From Sulfurimonas gotlandica GD1 (GTDB lineage Bacteria > Campylobacterota > Campylobacteria > Campylobacterales > Sulfurimonadaceae): a stretch of DNA of 64,000 nt. The stretch covers positions 1,240,001-1,304,000 of the forward strand of contig NZ_AFRZ01000001.1 of NCBI RefSeq assembly GCF_000242915.1, given 5' to 3'. The position numbers and the translations under genes were made by a program. Of this stretch, positions 16,845 to 25,318 are shown piece by piece. The notes under the pieces were generated by a model. It saw only the letters and a list, made by a program, of their open reading frames with translations. It had not been told where the DNA came from and made no database searches. Positions within the stretch are counted from its first letter, which is position 1; the number at the start of each line of letters is the position of its first letter.

Positions 16845-19211
16845 ATGATAACAATTATAAAAAGAAATGGCAGAACAGAGCCACTGGACATTACTAAGAT
16901 TCAAAAATATACTTCTGCTGCAGTTAAAGACTTAAGCAATGTATCTCAAAGTGAACTCGAAGTAGATGCACAGATTCACTTTCGCGATGGTATTACATCT
17001 GCCGAGATACAAAAAACTTTAATTAAAACCGCTGTTGATAAGATAGATATAGATGCTCCTAACTGGACATTTGTTGCATCTAGACTCTTTATGTTTAATC
17101 TTTATCATCAAGTTAATGGCTTTACTGGTTATGGTTCTCTAAAAAAATACTTTGAAAAAGGCGAGAAAGAAGGCAGACTTCTTCAGGGCCTTGCAGATAT
17201 GTATGACTTAGATAGACTTGAAAAACATATCAAGCCTGAGAGAGATATGTTATTTAACTATCTAGGTGTAAAAACGCTCTACGATAGATATCTAATCAAA
17301 GATAGAGCAAATAATCCTATAGAGCTTCCTCAGCACATGTTTATGGCTATAGCAATGTTCTTGGCTCAAAGAGAAGAAGAGAAGCATGAGTGGGCTATAA
17401 AGTTCTATGATATGGTGTCTCAATTTCAAGTTATGCTTGCAACACCAACTCTTTCAAATGCTAGAACAACTAGACACCAACTTTCATCGTGTTACATCGG
17501 CTCTACTCCTGACAATATTGAAGGAATCTTTGACTCATACGCTGAGATGGCTATGCTTTCCAAGTTTGGTGGAGGCATCGGTTGGGATTGGACTGGTATT
17601 CGTTCTATGGGCTCATATATTGATGGACATAAAAATGCAGCAGGAGGAACTGTTCCGTTTTTAAAGATAACGAATGACATAGCAATTGCAGTTGATCAGC
17701 TAGGAACTAGAAAAGGTGCTATCGCTGTTTATATGGAACCATGGCACATAGATATAAACGACTTTTTAGATTTAAAGAAAAACTCTGGTGAAGAGCGTCG
17801 TCGTGCTCATGATCTGTTTCCTGCGATGTGGCTGAATGATTTGTTTATGCAAAGAGTTCAAGAAGATGCTATTTGGACTCTTTTTGACCCTTATGATACT
17901 AAAGAGCTAGCTACACTTTATGGTGAAGAATTTAACAAACGTTATAAAGAGTTAGAAGAAGATGAGAGTATTGTAAAAGAGAAAGTAAAAGCTAAAAACC
18001 TTTGGAAAAAGATATTAACATCTTACTTTGAAACTGGTTCACCATTCCTTTGTTTTAAAGATAATGCAAACCGTGCAAATCCAAACAACCATGTTGGTGT
18101 TATTAGAAGCTCAAACCTTTGTACTGAGATTTTCCAAAACACTAACCCTAACCACTACAAGATAAAGTTCATTTTTGAAAATGGAGAAAGCATCTCTTAT
18201 GAAGAAGATGAAATTGTAAAAGTAGATAGCGGTATGGAAAAACCAGCAAAGAAAGTTACTGCACTTGACTCTCTTGGTGGACTTCCTATCTACGTAGTTG
18301 AAAAAGAAAAAATAAACGGTGATACTGCTGTTTGTAACTTAGCATCTGTTAATCTTTCTCGCGTAAATACTAAAGAAGATATAGATAGAATCGTACCAAT
18401 CGCTGTTCGTTGTTTAGATAACGTTATAGATTTGAACTTCTATCCAATTGAAAAAGTAAAACGTACTAACATGAAAAGTCGTTCTATCGGTCTTGGTGTT
18501 ATGGGTGAGGCAGAGATGTTAGCTGAGCAAAGCATAACATGGGGAAGCCAAGAACACTTTGATAAGATAGATGAAATTATGGAAGCTGTTAGTTTTAATA
18601 CTATCTCTGCATCTTCTGATTTAGCATTAGAAAAAGGAATTTATCCAGATTTTGAAGGCTCACAATGGAGCAAGGGTGTTATGCCTATGGACCATGCAAA
18701 TGCTGAAGTTAGAAATCTTGTTGATCGTGGTGGACTCTTTGCATCTACATATGAGTGGGATGATTTAAGAGCTAAGGTTAAAAAACAGGGAATGAGAAAT
18801 GGTTACTTAATGGCTATTGCACCTACAAGTTCTATATCTATTTTAACTGGTACTACTCAAGCTATCGAGCCAGTATTTAAAAGAAAATGGTTTGAAGAGA
18901 ATCTCAGTGGTCTTATACCTGTGGTTGTTCCAAACCTCTCTCCTGAAACTTGGGCTTACTACACTCCTGCTTATGAGTTAAATCAAACTCTGCTAATTAA
19001 AGCTGCAGCAATTAGACAAAAATGGCTAGATCAAGGGCAGAGTCTAAATATATTTATTACACTAGACAAAGCAAGTGGTAGATACTTAAATGAGATATAT
19101 ATGCTTGCTTGGAAACTGGGTCTTAAATCTACTTACTATCTACGTTCACAATCTCCAGAGGTTGCTAACGATGTTGAAGATAGAAGTATGGAATGTGTAG
19201 GTTGTCAATAG
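16845..19211 (+). CDS. nrdA: Ribonucleoside-diphosphate reductase, class I alpha subunit
   Basis: Reduces ribonucleoside diphosphates to deoxy forms together with NrdB. ATG 16845 (MITIIKRNGR) has AGGA eight bases upstream and gives the standard ATP-cone N-terminus for allosteric control; an earlier in-frame ATG at 16812 is less likely. Active-site cysteines lie in LSSCYIGS, NLCTEI and AVCNLASVNLS, and the C-terminal redox pair is CVGC near the end. 788 aa. The partner nrdB is not adjacent but 22 kb away at 41.3 kb. A small gene and fliW follow. Confidence 0.96.
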   Translation: MITIIKRNGRTEPLDITKIQKYTSAAVKDLSNVSQSELEVDAQIHFRDGITSAEIQKTLIKTAVDKIDIDAPNWTFVASRLFMFNLYHQVNGFTGYGSLKKYFEKGEKEGRLLQGLADMYDLDRLEKHIKPERDMLFNYLGVKTLYDRYLIKDRANNPIELPQHMFMAIAMFLAQREEEKHEWAIKFYDMVSQFQVMLATPTLSNARTTRHQLSSCYIGSTPDNIEGIFDSYAEMAMLSKFGGGIGWDWTGIRSMGSYIDGHKNAAGGTVPFLKITNDIAIAVDQLGTRKGAIAVYMEPWHIDINDFLDLKKNSGEERRRAHDLFPAMWLNDLFMQRVQEDAIWTLFDPYDTKELATLYGEEFNKRYKELEEDESIVKEKVKAKNLWKKILTSYFETGSPFLCFKDNANRANPNNHVGVIRSSNLCTEIFQNTNPNHYKIKFIFENGESISYEEDEIVKVDSGMEKPAKKVTALDSLGGLPIYVVEKEKINGDTAVCNLASVNLSRVNTKEDIDRIVPIAVRCLDNVIDLNFYPIEKVKRTNMKSRSIGLGVMGEAEMLAEQSITWGSQEHFDKIDEIMEAVSFNTISASSDLALEKGIYPDFEGSQWSKGVMPMDHANAEVRNLVDRGGLFASTYEWDDLRAKVKKQGMRNGYLMAIAPTSSISILTGTTQAIEPVFKRKWFEENLSGLIPVVVPNLSPETWAYYTPAYELNQTLLIKAAAIRQKWLDQGQSLNIFITLDKASGRYLNEIYMLAWKLGLKSTYYLRSQSPEVANDVEDRSMECVGCQ

Positions 19212-19245
19212 AACGTGTGTTCGGTTCCATCAAAAGGAACTGGAT

Positions 19246-19611
19246 GTGAAACCGTTACTTGCAAAAGACCTGCCAAATTTTACTTCAAGATTTGGTAACT
19301 TTGTAGATGCTGAGATTCGCTCGGTTGAAGTTATATCTGCAACTATTATCCAAGTAATTATAGCTTGTCAAGACAGTGCAAGAGGTTTTGATTGGTTAAC
19401 TCTAAACTTTGAATTTTCCGCTGTATCTGATGCTAGACTACTTGATAATTCAAAATTAAATCTCGTTGATATGAGTGAAGGAATAAGCCTAATAAATGAA
19501 GACAACTACTTTGCTTTTGCAATAGGCGATTATCATAATTTATCTGGCATAAAAAATGCTACAAGTTACATAATATCTTCTTCTATCAAATATGAAGAAG
19601 GCCAATTCTAA
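19246..19611 (+). CDS. Hypothetical protein, 121 aa, between nrdA and fliW
   Basis: GTG start with AAAAGGAA upstream. The product MKPLLAKDLPNFTSRFGNF... is soluble and beta-rich, with alternating hydrophobic residues (AEIRSVEVISATIIQVIIACQD) and the segment SARGFDWLTLNFEFSAVSDARLL, reminiscent of small conserved hypothetical proteins binding macromolecules. I do not recognise a family. It lies 34 bases after nrdA and 10 before fliW, so it may share a transcript with both. Confidence 0.7.
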   Translation: MKPLLAKDLPNFTSRFGNFVDAEIRSVEVISATIIQVIIACQDSARGFDWLTLNFEFSAVSDARLLDNSKLNLVDMSEGISLINEDNYFAFAIGDYHNLSGIKNATSYIISSSIKYEEGQF

Positions 19612-19621
19612 GGAGAAACAG

Positions 19622-20008
19622 ATGCAAAAGTATGACGTTAAGGGAAGTATTTTAGGTTTTGAAGATACTCTAAAAGTAGAGATAAGTGAAATTGATGAAC
19701 TCTTTTCAACAATCAAAGATACAGATAATGAAGATATAGTTTTTACAATTATTAATCCCTATGCACTTAGAGAATACTCATTTGACTTACCATCTGATAT
19801 AAAAGTAATTTTAGGTATCAATGAAAAATCTAACGTTAGCGTTTATAACGTTGTTGTTATTCAAAAACCTCTTGAAAACTCTACTATCAACTTTCTAGCT
19901 CCAATCGTTGTAAATAACGATAACAATAAAATAGCTCAAGCTGTTTTAGATGCTAAAAGGCATCCAGACTTTGGAATGACAGAGAGTATTAAATCTTTTA
20001 AAGAATAA
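19622..20008 (+). CDS. fliW: Flagellar assembly factor FliW
   Basis: Binds flagellin and the translational regulator CsrA; free FliW relieves CsrA repression of flagellin mRNA, a circuit well established in Bacillus and Campylobacter. The ATG at 19622 follows AAGGAGAAACAG; an in-frame ATG ten codons upstream is inside the previous gene. The 128-aa protein has the FliW layout: KGSILGFEDTL, a central VFTIINPYALREYSFDLP, then NSTINFLAPIVVNNDN. With fliI at 5.4 kb it shows the organism is flagellated. Neither flagellin nor csrA is in the window. Confidence 0.93.
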   Translation: MQKYDVKGSILGFEDTLKVEISEIDELFSTIKDTDNEDIVFTIINPYALREYSFDLPSDIKVILGINEKSNVSVYNVVVIQKPLENSTINFLAPIVVNNDNNKIAQAVLDAKRHPDFGMTESIKSFKE

Positions 20009-20091
20009 CTCTCGTCAACTCTTTATTTATTCTTCGTTAGCCCTTCGTAAACCAATAAGTTATAAACTTTGGTTATCACATGGAGGAAAAA

Positions 20092-21447
20092 ATGAAAAAA
20101 ACAATCTTAATATGTTTATTTGCACTAACTTTTGCTTATGCCAAAGATAGTGTAGAATTCAATTATGCTGATGAAAACACTCAGCGAAAAAATCCTACAG
20201 CTCAAAACTTTATTCTATCATATAACAATGTTCTGGAAAATGTTAGAACAAGCGTTGTAAATATATCAACCAGAAAAACAATAACAAGTGGCAGAGCGTA
20301 TGGTAACCCATTTAACGACAGACAAGAAAGAATGCCTCAAGGCACATCAGGAAGTGGTGTAATAATTTCCAAAAATGGTTACATCGTTACTAACAATCAT
20401 GTTGTTGCCGGAGCTGATGAAATAAAAGTAAGTATAGCCGGTGACAAAAAAGAGTATAAAGCAAAACTAATCGGTACAGATGCAAAAAGTGATGTTGCAA
20501 TAATCAAAATTGAAGGCAAAGATTTAAATGCTGTTACATTTTTAAACTCAGATAAAGTAAAAGTCGGTGACGTTGTGTTTGCCCTTGGAAATCCATTTGG
20601 TGTTGGTGAGACTATTACCCAGGGCATAGTCTCTGCTACTGGTAGAAGCGGCATCGGTATTGTTGAATATGAAGACTTCATACAAACGGATGCATCTATA
20701 AATCCAGGTAATTCAGGTGGTGCTCTTATTAACTCAGCTGGACACTTAATTGGAATAAACTCAGCTATAATCTCAAGAACTGGTGGAAATGTAGGGATAG
20801 GTTTAGCGATTCCGTCAAATATGGTTACATCAATAGCCACTCAATTAATTGATAAGGGAAAATACACCCGTGCTTATTTAGGCGTAGGTATATCAGATGT
20901 GAATGAGGATATGAGCAGTTTTTACGACAATAACTATGGTGGACTCATAATTAGTATTGAGGATAACTCTCCGGCAGCTAAAGCAGGTTTAAAAAGAGGT
21001 GATTTAATTATCTCTATAAACGGGAAAGAGGTAGAGAGTGCAAGTGGGCTTAAAAATATAGTAGGCTCATTTCAACCATCAAGAGTCGTAAATATAAAAT
21101 TTTTAAGAGATAAAAAAGTAGATATAGTAAACGTAAAACTTGGTTCATTGGACAATCAAGTAGCATCTGGAACGCTTAGTTATAAAGGTATGAATATAAC
21201 AGCTCTTCCAGCAGAACTACAAAGACTACTAAGGATCAATGCTAACATTGGTGGAGGTGTTTTAGTTGATGACGTAGAGATAAACAGTGAAGCACATACT
21301 TCTGGAATCATGAAAGATGATATTGTAGTACAAATAGAAGATACTGAAATAAATAGTATAGACGATTTCAAATTAACTACATCAACTCAGCAGAAAAAAA
21401 GAGTATATATATTTAGAAGAGGCAATATTTTTGCCATAGTACTATAA
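20092..21447 (+). CDS. degQ: Periplasmic HtrA/DegQ serine protease with two PDZ domains
   Basis: A periplasmic protease-chaperone for misfolded envelope proteins. Start ATG 20092 is preceded by GGAGG; an ATG at 20080 overlaps that site and is rejected. 451 aa: signal peptide (1-17, ending FAYA), trypsin-like domain with His103 (TNNHVV), Asp134 (KSDVAIIK) and Ser208 (NPGNSGGAL), then PDZ1 (about 255-345, with SPAAKAGLKRGDLI) and a shorter PDZ2 (about 370-445). The triad is complete. The trxC-like gene follows 13 bases later. Confidence 0.95.
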   Translation: MKKTILICLFALTFAYAKDSVEFNYADENTQRKNPTAQNFILSYNNVLENVRTSVVNISTRKTITSGRAYGNPFNDRQERMPQGTSGSGVIISKNGYIVTNNHVVAGADEIKVSIAGDKKEYKAKLIGTDAKSDVAIIKIEGKDLNAVTFLNSDKVKVGDVVFALGNPFGVGETITQGIVSATGRSGIGIVEYEDFIQTDASINPGNSGGALINSAGHLIGINSAIISRTGGNVGIGLAIPSNMVTSIATQLIDKGKYTRAYLGVGISDVNEDMSSFYDNNYGGLIISIEDNSPAAKAGLKRGDLIISINGKEVESASGLKNIVGSFQPSRVVNIKFLRDKKVDIVNVKLGSLDNQVASGTLSYKGMNITALPAELQRLLRINANIGGGVLVDDVEINSEAHTSGIMKDDIVVQIEDTEINSIDDFKLTTSTQQKKRVYIFRRGNIFAIVL

Positions 21448-21460
21448 TTAAGGAGCACAA

Positions 21461-21883
21461 ATGCGCGTAGTTTGTCCACATTGTAAAAGCGTTAATAACA
21501 TTCCACTTTTAGAGTCTTATAAAAAGGCTAACTGCGGAAAGTGTAAAAATTCTCTTCTTGAGACAAAACCGATAGAACTAACAGACACTAACTTCGATGA
21601 AGTTATAGTAAATAGTGATATCCCTGTTATTATAGATTTTTGGGCACCTTGGTGTGGACCTTGTAAAATGATGGGACCAAACTTTGAAAAGAGTGCTGCA
21701 AAATTTCCGCTAAAAGCACTCTATACAAAAGTGAATACAGAGAATGAACAAAACCTCGGAGCCAGGTTTGGCATCAGAAGCATACCAACAATTATTGTAT
21801 TTAAAAATGGCAAAGAAGTTCATAGAATTTCCGGTGCTTTAGATGAAGTTAATCTTAATAATTTGACTTCACAATTTATATGA
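21461..21883 (+). CDS. trxC: Thioredoxin 2 (TrxC type) with N-terminal zinc ribbon
   Basis: A cytoplasmic disulfide reductase. The 140-aa protein has a zinc ribbon from Cys5-Cys8 (CPHC) and Cys25-Cys28 (CGKC), then a thioredoxin domain with the active site WCGPC (Cys65, Cys68) and the cis-proline loop RSIPTIIVF. Zinc-bearing TrxC proteins are known to respond to oxidative stress. Thirteen bases after the HtrA gene with AAGGAG as ribosome site, so probably cotranscribed. Confidence 0.95.
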   Translation: MRVVCPHCKSVNNIPLLESYKKANCGKCKNSLLETKPIELTDTNFDEVIVNSDIPVIIDFWAPWCGPCKMMGPNFEKSAAKFPLKALYTKVNTENEQNLGARFGIRSIPTIIVFKNGKEVHRISGALDEVNLNNLTSQFI

Positions 21884-21918
21884 TATAATATTTCACAATA
21901 AAACTATAAAGGATTATT

Positions 21919-23199
21919 ATGAGTAAAAATACTATGACGCTAACAGATAATAGAAACGGAAAAACATACGAACTTCCTATTTTAGACGGTACTGTGGGAC
22001 CATCTGTTGTTGATATATCAACTTTTTACAAAGATACAGGGATGTTTACCTTCGACAGGGGATATACATCAACTGCATCTTGTCGTTCTAAAATTACTTA
22101 TATTGATGGAGACAAAGGTCAACTGATGTATAGAGGGTATGATATATCATACCTTGCAAATGAAAAAACTTTTTTAGATGCAACTTATCTCTTGCTGCAT
22201 AAAGAACTTCCTACAGAAAAGGAACTAATTGATTTTACAGATGAGATAAGAAAACGATCATTCATACACGAAGGAATGAAAAAACTTTTTGACTCTTTCC
22301 CAGACAAAGCACATCCTATGGCTATTCTCTCAGCAGGAGTATCTGCTTTATCAACATTTTATTTTGACCATCTAGACATTGATACTCCACAGGAATATAT
22401 GGAAATGGCTCACCGCATCGTTGCTAAGATGCCTACACTTGCAGCTTTTTCATATAGATACTCAAATGGATTACCAATAATTTACCCAGATATAGAAAAA
22501 AGTTTTACAGAAAACTTTCTATATATGATGAGAGCTTATCCTCACAACTATGTTGATCTGCGCCCTATTGAAATAAAAGCATTGGACACAATTTTTACTC
22601 TACATGCAGATCATGAACAAAACGCTTCAACAACTTCTGTTCGTAATCTTGGCTCTACACATGCTCACCCTTATGCTGCTATCAGTGCAGGTATTGGTGC
22701 TCTGTGGGGTCGTGCTCATGGTGGTGCTAACGAATCTGTTATTCGTCAACTAGAGATGATAGGTACAGTTGATAGAGTAGATGAGTTTATTGCTCGTGCA
22801 AAAGATAAAGACGATCCATTTAAACTGATGGGATTTGGTCACCGCGTATATAAAAACTTTGACCCTCGCGCTAAAATACTAAAAGCTATTAGAAATGAAC
22901 TGATTGAAGAACTTGGTATAAACAGTGAACTTATAGCTGTTGCAAACAAGATAGAGCAAATAGCGCTTAGCGATGATTATTTTATTAGTAGAAGCTTATA
23001 CCCTAATATTGACTTCTATTCTGGTTTGATTCTTCAAGCTCTAAAAATTCCTAAAGATATGTTTGCTGTTATATTTGTTATAGGTAGAACACCTGGCTGG
23101 ATTTCTCAGTGGATTGAGTTAAAAGAAGAGGATAGTATAAAGATTGCACGTCCGCGTCAACTATATATTGGACCAGAAGATAGAACTCCAGAGTATTAA
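21919..23199 (+). CDS. gltA: Type II citrate synthase
   Basis: Condenses oxaloacetate and acetyl-CoA to citrate. The 426-aa protein carries the catalytic residues in ILHADHEQNAST-like (LHADHEQNAST), GFGHRVYKNFDPRA and the Asp in IDFYSGLI. The N-terminal beta domain (residues 1-50, DNRNGKTYELPILDGTVGP) marks the hexameric, NADH-regulated Gram-negative type. In Campylobacterota that fix CO2 by the reductive TCA cycle, this enzyme may serve a minor or biosynthetic role (inference). A perfect palindrome overlaps its stop codon. Confidence 0.96.
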   Translation: MSKNTMTLTDNRNGKTYELPILDGTVGPSVVDISTFYKDTGMFTFDRGYTSTASCRSKITYIDGDKGQLMYRGYDISYLANEKTFLDATYLLLHKELPTEKELIDFTDEIRKRSFIHEGMKKLFDSFPDKAHPMAILSAGVSALSTFYFDHLDIDTPQEYMEMAHRIVAKMPTLAAFSYRYSNGLPIIYPDIEKSFTENFLYMMRAYPHNYVDLRPIEIKALDTIFTLHADHEQNASTTSVRNLGSTHAHPYAAISAGIGALWGRAHGGANESVIRQLEMIGTVDRVDEFIARAKDKDDPFKLMGFGHRVYKNFDPRAKILKAIRNELIEELGINSELIAVANKIEQIALSDDYFISRSLYPNIDFYSGLILQALKIPKDMFAVIFVIGRTPGWISQWIELKEEDSIKIARPRQLYIGPEDRTPEY

Positions 23200-23208
23200 T
23201 ACTCTGGA
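23187..23208 (+). terminator. Terminator that overlaps the gltA stop codon
   Basis: TCCAGAGTATTAATACTCTGGA is a perfect 22-base palindrome whose centre is the gltA TAA, followed by TTGTTTTTT. The last three sense codons form the left arm of the stem, so coding sequence and terminator share bases. Confidence 0.85.
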
Positions 23209-23229
23209 TTGTTTTTTCTAAGTTGTTCT

Positions 23230-23544
23230 TTAGTCCTTAATGTATGAGCAGCAGTAATCAGTAACTGTTTTGATTTTTAAATCAAAAGAAGAGTTTGCAG
23301 GAACGTTAAAAGTCTCTGGTGTATTAAGAGTTTTCCACTCTTCACCTGGCAATTTGATTTCTAAATCACCACTTTGCATCTCCATAATCTCAGCTTCGTT
23401 AGTTCCAAATGTATAATTTCCTGGTAACATAATCCCTAAAGATACAATTGAACCATCTGCTAACTCAACTGTACGGCTAGTTACATTTCCATCATAATAA
23501 ATATTTGCTGCTTTTACAACACTAACATTTTCAAGTTTTGACAT
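23230..23544 (-). CDS. ppnP: Pyrimidine/purine nucleoside phosphorylase PpnP
   Basis: A small cupin phosphorylase that splits several nucleosides with phosphate. 104 aa, the normal size of the YaiE/PpnP family, with KAANIYYDGNVTSR, GIMLPGNYTFGTNEAEIMEM and the C-terminal FDLKIKTVTDYCCSYI. Ends 30 bases from the end of gltA in convergent orientation. Ribosome site AAGGATTTAAT. Its family assignment is firm. Confidence 0.92.
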   Translation of the reverse strand: MSKLENVSVVKAANIYYDGNVTSRTVELADGSIVSLGIMLPGNYTFGTNEAEIMEMQSGDLEIKLPGEEWKTLNTPETFNVPANSSFDLKIKTVTDYCCSYIKD

Positions 23545-23589
23545 ATTAAATCCTTAATTTTGTCTAGTTTTTTTGAATTATAACTAAAT

Positions 23590-24546
23590 TTATTCCCAAT
23601 CAAGTAATCTTTGCTGACCTTCAAGCCCTCTAATATGAGTAACATCTTGACTAACTTCTATAACACCTTTATAAGTTCCCTCATCATCTCTGATTGCAAA
23701 ATAACGAATGTGAATAAACTGACCTTTAAAAGTAATCCAGAACTCTGCCTCATCTCTTCTGCCTGCTTTAAACTCACGAAGAATCATCAATACCTGATCA
23801 ACAGATTTTGGCGGGTGACAAAATTTAACTTCACGACCTATAATTCCAGCGCTTCTTGGAAATACTCTGTTGTCACCACGGTTGTAAAAAATAACAATAT
23901 CATTTTCATCAACATAAGTAATATCAACAGGCATAAACTTTAGTAACCAGTTAATCTGCTCTGGCAGCATGTGACCTTGTTCTAAATCTATTCTACCTTC
24001 TAGTGAAAAAGGAAGTTTTCTTTTCTTAGTATCTTGTGAAGGGTGAATATATTCATCTTTTACATGTGCAGGATAAGCTGCAGGAGCTTCATCAAACATC
24101 CAACCTATCTCTTCATCACCATCACGCATCTCTTTCCAGTCGTCTTCTTGAAGCATTTCTAAAGCTCTTGGAAGTAATCTTCCCTCTTCAACTTGCATAA
24201 TATGTTCTAAATTATGAAAAAGATTTTGTAAAACCATCATTAATGATTGTGTTTCACTTGTCTCTGCAAGGTTTCTAGCCTGTTTAACAATAGCACGGAT
24301 ATCATCGTGAAAAGCCCACATATTTTGTGAAGGTGATGTCCATCCATACTGCTCTAGGTATGGGAAAAGTTGATTTTCTTTTCTTGCAAAGTGTTTTTCT
24401 ACTAAACAAAGTCTTGCAAATTTTTCTTTAAACTCTTCATTATTTTCTACTATATTGATACTATTAATACTTGCCATCAAACCGCGAATAAGTTGATTTT
24501 CTTCTAGGTATACTCTTACCGGATGACCTTCTGGTAAATTATTCAT
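23590..24546 (-). CDS. Hemerythrin-like / DUF438 protein with C-terminal PAS domain
   Basis: Residues 20-150 form a four-helix hemerythrin-type domain with HxxxE pairs (EKHFARKENQLFPYLE and HNLEHIMQVEEGRLLP) suited to a diiron site, and residues about 200-318 form a PAS domain of the DUF438 kind (YVDENDIVIFYNRGDNRVFPRS, IGREVKFCHPP, GVIEVSQDVTHIR). No kinase, GGDEF or DNA-binding output domain is attached. ATG 24546 is chosen because AAGGAAAAA lies upstream; the frame extends eight codons further. Probably a cytoplasmic sensor of oxygen, NO or redox state, output unknown. Confidence 0.85.
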   Translation of the reverse strand: MNNLPEGHPVRVYLEENQLIRGLMASINSINIVENNEEFKEKFARLCLVEKHFARKENQLFPYLEQYGWTSPSQNMWAFHDDIRAIVKQARNLAETSETQSLMMVLQNLFHNLEHIMQVEEGRLLPRALEMLQEDDWKEMRDGDEEIGWMFDEAPAAYPAHVKDEYIHPSQDTKKRKLPFSLEGRIDLEQGHMLPEQINWLLKFMPVDITYVDENDIVIFYNRGDNRVFPRSAGIIGREVKFCHPPKSVDQVLMILREFKAGRRDEAEFWITFKGQFIHIRYFAIRDDEGTYKGVIEVSQDVTHIRGLEGQQRLLDWE

Positions 24547-24665
24547 ATTTTTTCCTTGACTAAGCAACATATATTATTGCTTATAATAATGCGAAAGTAT
24601 ACTCTCTTTACTTTTTTTATTTTTTGATATATCGCAAGAGTAATGTAAAGATTTGTGTAAGATAA

Positions 24666-25142
24666 CTATTTGCGGATAGTAACTCTTTGTGAGTGTGTAA
24701 TAGCAACTGCCATAGCATCTGAAATATCAAGCGGTTTAATCTCTTTTTTTATATTTAAAAGTATTTTTACCATATATGCCACTTGTTCTTTACCTGCCTT
24801 TGCCTTACCTGTAAGAGCTTTTTTTACCTGAAGTGCCGTGTATTCATAAAACTTTCCATGAACTTCTAAAAGTTTTAGCATTATAGCGCCACGAAATTGA
24901 GCTAGTTTAATAGTTGTTGCAGGATTATGTGCATAAAATATATCTTCCATTGCAACTTCATCTATATTGTGCCTTTTAAATATTGTATCTATGCCTTCTG
25001 CCATTTGAGGAATTTGAAACTGTAGTTCTTCAGCTTTCATCTTTATAAGACCTGCTTCAATAAGAGAAATTTTTCCTTTTTCTAAAGAAATAAGTGCATA
25101 TCCCATATTTCTAGTTCCCGGATCTATTCCTAATATTATCAT
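24666..25142 (-). CDS. ruvC: Holliday junction resolvase RuvC
   Basis: Cuts Holliday junctions at the end of recombination, with RuvAB. The 158-aa protein has catalytic acidic residues in [13 protein letters not shown] (Asp6), the glutamate in [11 protein letters not shown], and [12 protein letters not shown] near the C-terminus. Divergent from dnaA, separated by the DnaA-box cluster; the ruvC-dnaA arrangement is found in other Campylobacterota. Confidence 0.96.
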   Translation of the reverse strand: MIILGIDPGTRNMGYALISLEKGKISLIEAGLIKMKAEELQFQIPQMAEGIDTIFKRHNIDEVAMEDIFYAHNPATTIKLAQFRGAIMLKLLEVHGKFYEYTALQVKKALTGKAKAGKEQVAYMVKILLNIKKEIKPLDISDAMAVAITHSQRVTIRK

Positions 25143-25318
25143 TATCTTTATACCAACTATAAATTTTTTAATATTATATACAAAAGCATTTAAATTTACT
25201 ATTTTAAGAGTTATTCACTATTAAATTTTTTAGTTATTCACATTATTTTAACCGTATATTATGGATATTAGTGCTAATATTCACATATAAATAATTAAAT
25301 AGGGTTTTATGTGAATAT
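25143..25318. other. Origin region oriC1: DnaA boxes between ruvC and dnaA
   Basis: Four DnaA-box-like 9-mers: TTATTCACT 25211-25219, TTATTCACA 25234-25242, ATATTCACA 25277-25285, and a reverse ATATTCACA 25310-25318 that overlaps the dnaA start codon. The leftmost 65 bases are nearly all A/T and could be the unwinding element. The box form matches that described for Helicobacter DnaA. Placement next to dnaA and boxes on both sides of the gene suggest a bipartite origin, as known for Helicobacter and other members of this class. Confidence 0.8.

Noticed and set aside
16812-16845. Upstream ATG as the nrdA start
   Set aside because: The ATP-cone N-terminus begins at the later ATG, which has the ribosome site.
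24256-24271. Half parS site TGTTTCAC in the hemerythrin/PAS gene
   Set aside because: Only the left half matches; the right half is unrelated.
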